Of a DNA stretch of 64,000 nucleotides, positions 58,457 to 64,000 are shown in pieces. The notes beneath the pieces are model-generated. The model searched no databases and was not told where the DNA came from. It saw only the letters and a list, made by a program, of their open reading frames with translations. This stretch comes from Piscicola geometra (lineage: Eukaryota > Annelida > Clitellata > Hirudinida > Piscicolidae), in contig OX030958.1 in NCBI GenBank assembly GCA_943735955.1, positions 1,932,493 to 1,996,492 on the forward strand. Reading direction: 5' to 3'. A program made the translations under genes and the position numbers. Every line of letters begins with the position of its first letter. Positions within the stretch are counted from its first letter, which is position 1.

Positions 58457-59634
58457 CTTATGCTGGCAGAATGGCGTAATGAAGTAGCGCACCAGACCAT
58501 TCAAGCCTTCATCCACGTCAAAGGCTTTCATTCTCAACACTTCTCCGTCAGGAAGAAAGTTCTCGAGCAAGTGTATGCTGTAGTGCTTGTCTTCAAAGAC
58601 AGGGTCGTTGTCGTTGGCATCGAGCACTCCGACCACGATGACCACCTCACTCGTTAGTGCTGGCACTCCATCATCCACGCACCTGATCGTCACCACGTGT
58701 TTGTTCTTTTGCTCCCTGTCCAGGTGTGTTCCATTGTTGATGCTAAGTTGGAAGAGGGTCGGGAAAACTTGTGAGACGGTGAAAAGAGCTTGGTCTGACG
58801 GCGAACACTTGACATTGTCATGAAGATCAGGGTCGATAACTGTCAAATGACCCACTGAAGTTCCCTGAGCAGCGTTTTCAATAACCTTGAAGACAGTTTC
58901 TTGGGAGATTTTGATTCGTGGTGGACTATCGTTGACGTCATCCACTACAACTCTCACCACTACTTCAGATTTTGAAGAGGCTGAAGTAAAATCTCGTGCG
59001 CTGACGTGCAGTAAATGCTGCACGCACGCTTCTCTGTCTAGCTCTCTCACCACAAAAATTTCTCCCGTGCCTTTGTTAACTCGGAACAATGGACCTTCTT
59101 CTGTATTTTTCTCATCCCATACGTTCCATTCATTTTTCTTTTCTTTAAAGTTAAAATCATTAACATTGTCATCATCACCACCCCAAAACTTATTGCCACC
59201 ATCAATATTTATTTCAAAACCTTTCTCTAATTTGTTGAGTACTTTCTTTTTATAAATAAACTCAGTGTCATACTTACTTATTCCATCATTTTTATTGCTA
59301 TCACCACCACACTCTTTCACAGTGGGATTAAGGTGTTTTTCCAATCCATAAACAACCATTCCGTTCTCGCCTTCGTCTGCATCCCTCGCCTCCACAAACA
59401 AAACTTTCGTTCCTCTGGGAGAATTCTCAAGAAGATGCGCTTCGTATGAATCTTTCAAAAAGAGGGGAATGTTGTCGTTAGTGTCAGTGATGAGAATGCT
59501 GAGTGCGATGCTGCTTGAGTGAGCCTCATTTCCCCCATCTGAAGCTATCACCATGAAACTGTAAAGATTGATTGTTTCCCGGTCCAGCTGTGTCTTGAGA
59601 GTCAAGAAGATATCGAAGTGGCTTATATGCAAGT
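58457..59634 (-). CDS. Cadherin gene, large extracellular exon (5' partial gene)
   Basis: 392 codons plus two bases, from a probable acceptor ATCAACAG at 59635 to the donor AAG|GTATAAG. It starts inside a repeat (LKTQLDRE, then the linker DTNDNIP) and covers two further repeats: SYEAHLLENSPRGTKV to VDDVNDSPP, and FKVIENAAQGTSVGHL to VLDANDNDP. It then opens another (HYSIHLLENFLPDGE). The first complete repeat holds a ~75-residue Asn/Asp/Lys-rich insert. The D-x-N-D-N and L-D-R-E motifs are calcium-binding signatures of the family. The exon start is the least certain border; upstream exons are outside the window. Confidence 0.88.
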
Positions 59635-60158
59635 CTGTTGATACATTTTTGTGGGTAAAGTGGTTTGGAAAGTCGTGGAAGCAGAAGTGTTAGGTTTTTT
59701 CGAAGATAATAGATGGGAAGTCAGTGATTGTAGATAATGTTACTACTAATTGAATTTGTTCTCATGGGTTATTATTCTTGTTGAGTAAATTTCTTATGTT
59801 AAGAAGCTATTTTTGCAATCGTGTAGGTTTAAATAATAATTAAAAACCAATTTTAGATTATTTTCAGACATTTTTAAAAAAACTTATGCTTGCTTGCTAA
59901 TTCGTTTATCTTGGAAGTCTAAAGCGTCATAAATAATTTGATGTATTATAAAACCGAATCTTAAATTTTGTGTGTATTTTTTAATCAATATATTAAATTC
60001 GATAAAATTATTTAGACATCTGAAAATTGAATTGTGCTTTATTGTAAGCGGCATCTTTTTTTGAAAACAATTAAAAGAGATTAAAAATAAGCAGAGAAAA
60101 GTCGTGTATTATTGGATAGTCTTGCAATATGGGATACCGAGGTTTTGGCTAAGTTTAT
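59635..60158. other. Cadherin intron, nothing recognised
   Basis: AT-rich; no feature supported. Confidence 0.5.
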
Positions 60159-61338
60159 GGGTTAATCCAGATTTGACTACAGACTTTGTGTCTTTCTATA
60201 TTTAGGTTTTCAATTTCAAAAAAACATGCTTTATGTATACACACGTATGTATTATAGAGTATAAAAATAATTTCAAACACAATAATTGTATTAATCTTTT
60301 TTAATTGAGCAAATAGTTTTTCAGATTATCAGTGAACACTGACATTCATAAAACCTCATCTAATAAAACAATATAAAATTTATGAATTTTTGTTTCGTTT
60401 TTTTTTCATTCTTTTTTTCACACAATTTTTACTATATGCTGCGTAAATGAGAAATTTAAAATCAACTTTTTAAAATGGCGCCCGTAATGACGACCATTTA
60501 AATCTCCGTAACTAATTATTTTTCACTAAAATATATATTTTTACTTCGTGAAATGGTTTTTGAAAATAATTTAATTAATATTCAATTACTTTTTAATGTT
60601 AAAACTTCAATTATTTTAAAAGAACCCAGTATTGTAGAAAAATTTATATTAACAAGCAAATCATGATAGTGTATTAATGTCCCGATCACGATTATGAGAA
60701 ATCGGGATAAACAGTGCTATTTTATTAGTTTAGAAGCTTCATGAAATAAATTATTAGACGATGCTTATCTCAAAATACTCTTCATTCAATGCATTCTTCA
60801 ATTAGTATTATAAAAATACTACAAAAACTACTGTACATTCGTGACACCTAATCCTAGTCTTATGGTAATCGGGACATTTGTGTTAACGTCATGGTGTGCA
60901 TGAAAAAAAATAATGATATAGTTTTACGAAAAAAAAACATATGAGCCCAATATTTAAAATTTATCTTTTTTTACCCATGAAATGTATTCAGAAAAAAAAA
61001 TTATATTACTCACTTATTGCTCAATAAATCGCGATGATCAGCGAGACGCTAAAACCAGAACAGAAATTGTTGGAATGAACAAAATAGCCAAAAACTCATA
61101 TAAATAGAGTTTTCTAAAATCGAGAGAAGTAAAAACACGTTTTTAAATATTCCTATGACTGAATAGAACTAACTAAAACATAAATCTAAATATTTAATAT
61201 TTGAGGTTGTAAAAGAAATTTGAGACATGCGTTTTTAGCCTATTTTCAATTTTTAAATAGCTAGAAAGTATAATATCGTAGTATTTATTATAAATATTTT
61301 AGATGGAAAATATTTTTATATTCTTTTTCTTCAAAAAA
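60159..61338 (+). mobile_element. TIR-G element (copy C), cut by the assembly gap
   Basis: Longest copy. It begins GGGTTAATCCAGATTTGACT and runs unbroken until the N block. With the right end taken from copies A and B the full element would be about 1.3 kb. No coding capacity. Confidence 0.8.
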
Positions 61339-61538
61339 NNNNNNNNNNNNNNNNNNNNNNNNNNNNNNNNNNNNNNNNNNNNNNNNNNNNNNNNNNNNNN
61401 NNNNNNNNNNNNNNNNNNNNNNNNNNNNNNNNNNNNNNNNNNNNNNNNNNNNNNNNNNNNNNNNNNNNNNNNNNNNNNNNNNNNNNNNNNNNNNNNNNNN
61501 NNNNNNNNNNNNNNNNNNNNNNNNNNNNNNNNNNNNNN
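61339..61538. other. Assembly gap, exactly 200 N
   Basis: A round 200-base N block, typical of a scaffolding join of unknown true size. It lies inside a repeat on its left side and in a LINE-A tail on its right. Confidence 0.99.
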
Positions 61539-64000
61539 ACAATTATTATTATTATTATTGTTATTAAAGAAATGCGCCTATACAGATTTAAAACCTAAAC
61601 TTAACATTTAAAATTTAATTGTTCATTCTATTTACCGCATTTTTACTTATAGCTAACTTTGTTGAATTTTCAGATATTTCTAGGATTTATTTAATTATTT
61701 TCAAAAAAGCATATTTAAATTTTAAATTATTTATGGAAAATAAAATTAACGCTCTATATTTAATAACAATAAAAATCTTTATACTTTTTGTATAAAACTT
61801 AAAATATAGTTTTTAAAGTTTTTATATTAGCATTTTTTTGAATCAATAAAAATGAGTCAAGTAGAAAAGATCTTTTTGGCTATATTTTTGGAGAATACAC
61901 ATAAAAAAACATGAAAACTATGAGTGATTTTATAAATTAAACGTATCTCGGATACTTAGGGGGTTAAACTTGATTATTAGGATAAAACATGATTACCAGA
62001 CCGGATCTTCAAAACTTGTAAAGAACATTTACAACAGTAGACTACTGTTGAAAGAAATAGTCTGAAAATGTGCGTACCAATGGTTTCGAAAGAAATTTAA
62101 ATCCATTTTAAGGATTTTATTATATCTTTATAAATATTATTTGGATCAAACGAAAGAACCATAATAAGTGGAGTTATCTCGATTTATTTACTGCTAGATG
62201 CCCGGTTCCTCATTTAGAAGAAATTCCGATACCAACATTCACCAACTACCAGAACTATTTGATGACGAATATTTTATTTGGATAAGGCTTCTGATTCTAA
62301 TATAGGTGATGGTGATTAAGAAGAAGTGTCCTTAATTTCTTAACTTTTCAACAAGAATGAATCAATTGTTCTAATCAGAAATCTCAAAATCTCGAAGCTT
62401 CTAAATTACTAGCTTCTCGATTAAATGAAAAAAGAATCTAAAATAATTTCTTACAATAAAAAAAAAGAGTCTAATGCTCTCAAAATGACACAGCTGTGTT
62501 TTGTGAATTTTTGGAAAAATTTGGTCTCTCAATACATTTTCCAGACGATTGGCGTTTTTTTATCGATAGCTCAAATCGTAATTCAAGTTTCCAGTATTTA
62601 ATTTTTTTCAAACGCTAAACCTATTTTAAATATTTTTATATAAATTTTTTTACAAATACATTTTTTATTTATTTAAATGATTCGATTTTGTTTCTTCAAG
62701 TTAATTACAAATCGTGGAGCATAACAATTTTTAAAACGTTAGTTTTAAAAAACCCGAGCTGCTAAAAAAATTTCGCTTATTTAAATTCAGGGAATCAAAC
62801 TAATATAAAATCATTTAAATATATTTAGACAAGAAAATGGCTGGTGGCCAGTGTAATTCATCCTTCTGAGGTTGGAGAAGCAAAAAAAGGTAGCAATGTT
62901 GATTATGTACAAAAAAGAATAAATAAACCAATCAAATTTAAACTGCTGAAAAATTAGAATTAGAGGATATAGTGACGGATGAAGAAAGCTTTAATCTTGG
63001 TTTGTTTGAATCGGAAACCAATAAAAAACGGTAAAAAGAAAGAAATCAAAAGAAAAATATGACTGGGAAAAAAGTATTTTCTAAGAACGAAGTTTGAACC
63101 AGCATCTTCAATGTCTAAATTTTCTTTTATTTGTGAATTAAAGTATTTAATAATTAGAAATTATTAGACTACATGCTGATAAAGGGAAATTATGTTTTGA
63201 AATGTACTATAAAATAATTTAACTTTTTATAAACTTCCAACTATTTAATCCATTTGTTTTATGCACTTCATTCGTACTAAACCAATTTTATTATTTTTTA
63301 AAAAATAATTCTATATTGATTGTTCAATATGTAAAATAGAACTTCATTGATTTAACTAGAATCTATTTTTATTTTTTTTTCTCAAAAGAATTTATACATT
63401 TTTTAAACTTTTATTATTTCATTGTTATTTTTTAACTCACTTTTTATGTTGTAACACTTACCAACGCTACCACCTGGTAGCAGAGTCATATTTCTAGAAA
63501 ATTATTTCGATTTTTAAATTTTATTGGCTATTTGGGTTATATAAAAAATAATTTGAATTTTAAAATTGTTTGCCTTCAAAAATGTTTTGGTAGAATAAAT
63601 TCATTCTGTTCAATCTGGAGAAAAAATTGAATTACAAAATATTTATATAAAAATGTGAAATATTAATATCAAATCCGTGGATTGCAAAATTCAATCAGCC
63701 ATTCTTAAGGATTATCGTTTCTATAATAAAGAAATGTTTCTACAGTTTTATATTTTATTGAAAAAAGTTGAAGATGAAGTGCTAGTAAATATATTTTAGT
63801 TAGCTGTTTTTTTAAACATGAGTTTTAGACTGACAAAATGCAATACAATTGAAGTTTTCCAATTTTTTCAAGTCTGTTAACTGAAGATATAGGATTATAA
63901 ATGTATTTTAAAATCAGAATAGTACTGAATTTACTGTTTAAAGTTGTGAAACATGTTTTTTTAATTATAAGGGTCATTTGAAATAAAAAGTATGTTACTT
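61539..64000. repeat. Apparent identical duplicate of 47644-50105
   Basis: Line-by-line comparison shows no difference over 2,462 bases, at a constant offset of 13,895, up to the end of the window. It starts directly after the gap within the ATT tail of LINE-A. It contains no recognised gene. Confidence 0.93.

Noticed and set aside
58587..59255. Plus-strand ORFs across the large cadherin exon
   Set aside because: Antisense shadows of the same kind.

Overview
The window is AT-rich, intron-bearing animal DNA without operons or bacterial signals. It carries one recognisable host gene and is otherwise packed with transposable elements, mostly dead and nested in one another. The host gene is a protocadherin-like cadherin with Asn/Lys-rich inserts and long transposon-filled introns. 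This fits an AT-rich invertebrate, possibly a lophotrochozoan such as a flatworm, but the sequence alone does not fix the taxon.

Host gene. On the minus strand, from about 59.6 kb down to 34.9 kb, I could join five exons: 59634-58457, 56527-56201, 44053-43997, 38505-37594 and 35366-34917. All internal junctions are phase 0 with GT/AG sites. They encode about 973 residues: several cadherin repeats, one membrane helix and a basic cytoplasmic tail, with AATAAA just after the stop. The 5' exons lie outside the window. The third exon is only 57 bases. The last exon is reached through a strong donor that a simple ORF reading runs straight through.

Mobile DNA, left to right. 0-4 kb: an unclassified dispersed repeat (R1), a LINE tail interrupted by a complete-ended piggyBac element, and a 374-bp hAT-type MITE. 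5-13 kb: an endonuclease half of a CR1/L2-type LINE and copies of a non-autonomous TIR family (TIR-G); one copy holds both a second LINE and a tRNA-derived SINE. 14-19 kb: LINE fragments with (GATT)n tails, a ~965-bp GATT array and a 550-bp perfect CTGA array. 19-31 kb: a hAT copy, then a Harbinger element (HARBI1-like transposase plus convergent Myb-like gene) inflated by an RTE-like LINE, a hAT MITE, two very small LINE insertions and another LINE. 31-34.5 kb: a TIR element with 9-bp target duplications, a SINE, and a second piggyBac. 35-58 kb (cadherin introns): a MITE with ~54-bp TIRs, R1 again with a hAT/LINE insertion, a LINE whose tail matches a SINE tail, a foldback-like element with tandem-repeat arms, more SINEs and three related hAT remnants.

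Assembly. A 200-N gap lies at 61339-61538. The 2,462 bases after it look identical to 47644-50105, so a scaffolding or haplotype artefact must be excluded before calling a duplication.

The strongest candidates for something new are the foldback element (50971-52578), the SINEs that share a head but carry tails of two different LINEs, the TIR-G family, and the 9-bp-TSD element at 31134-32260. All alignments here were made by eye; no database search was possible.
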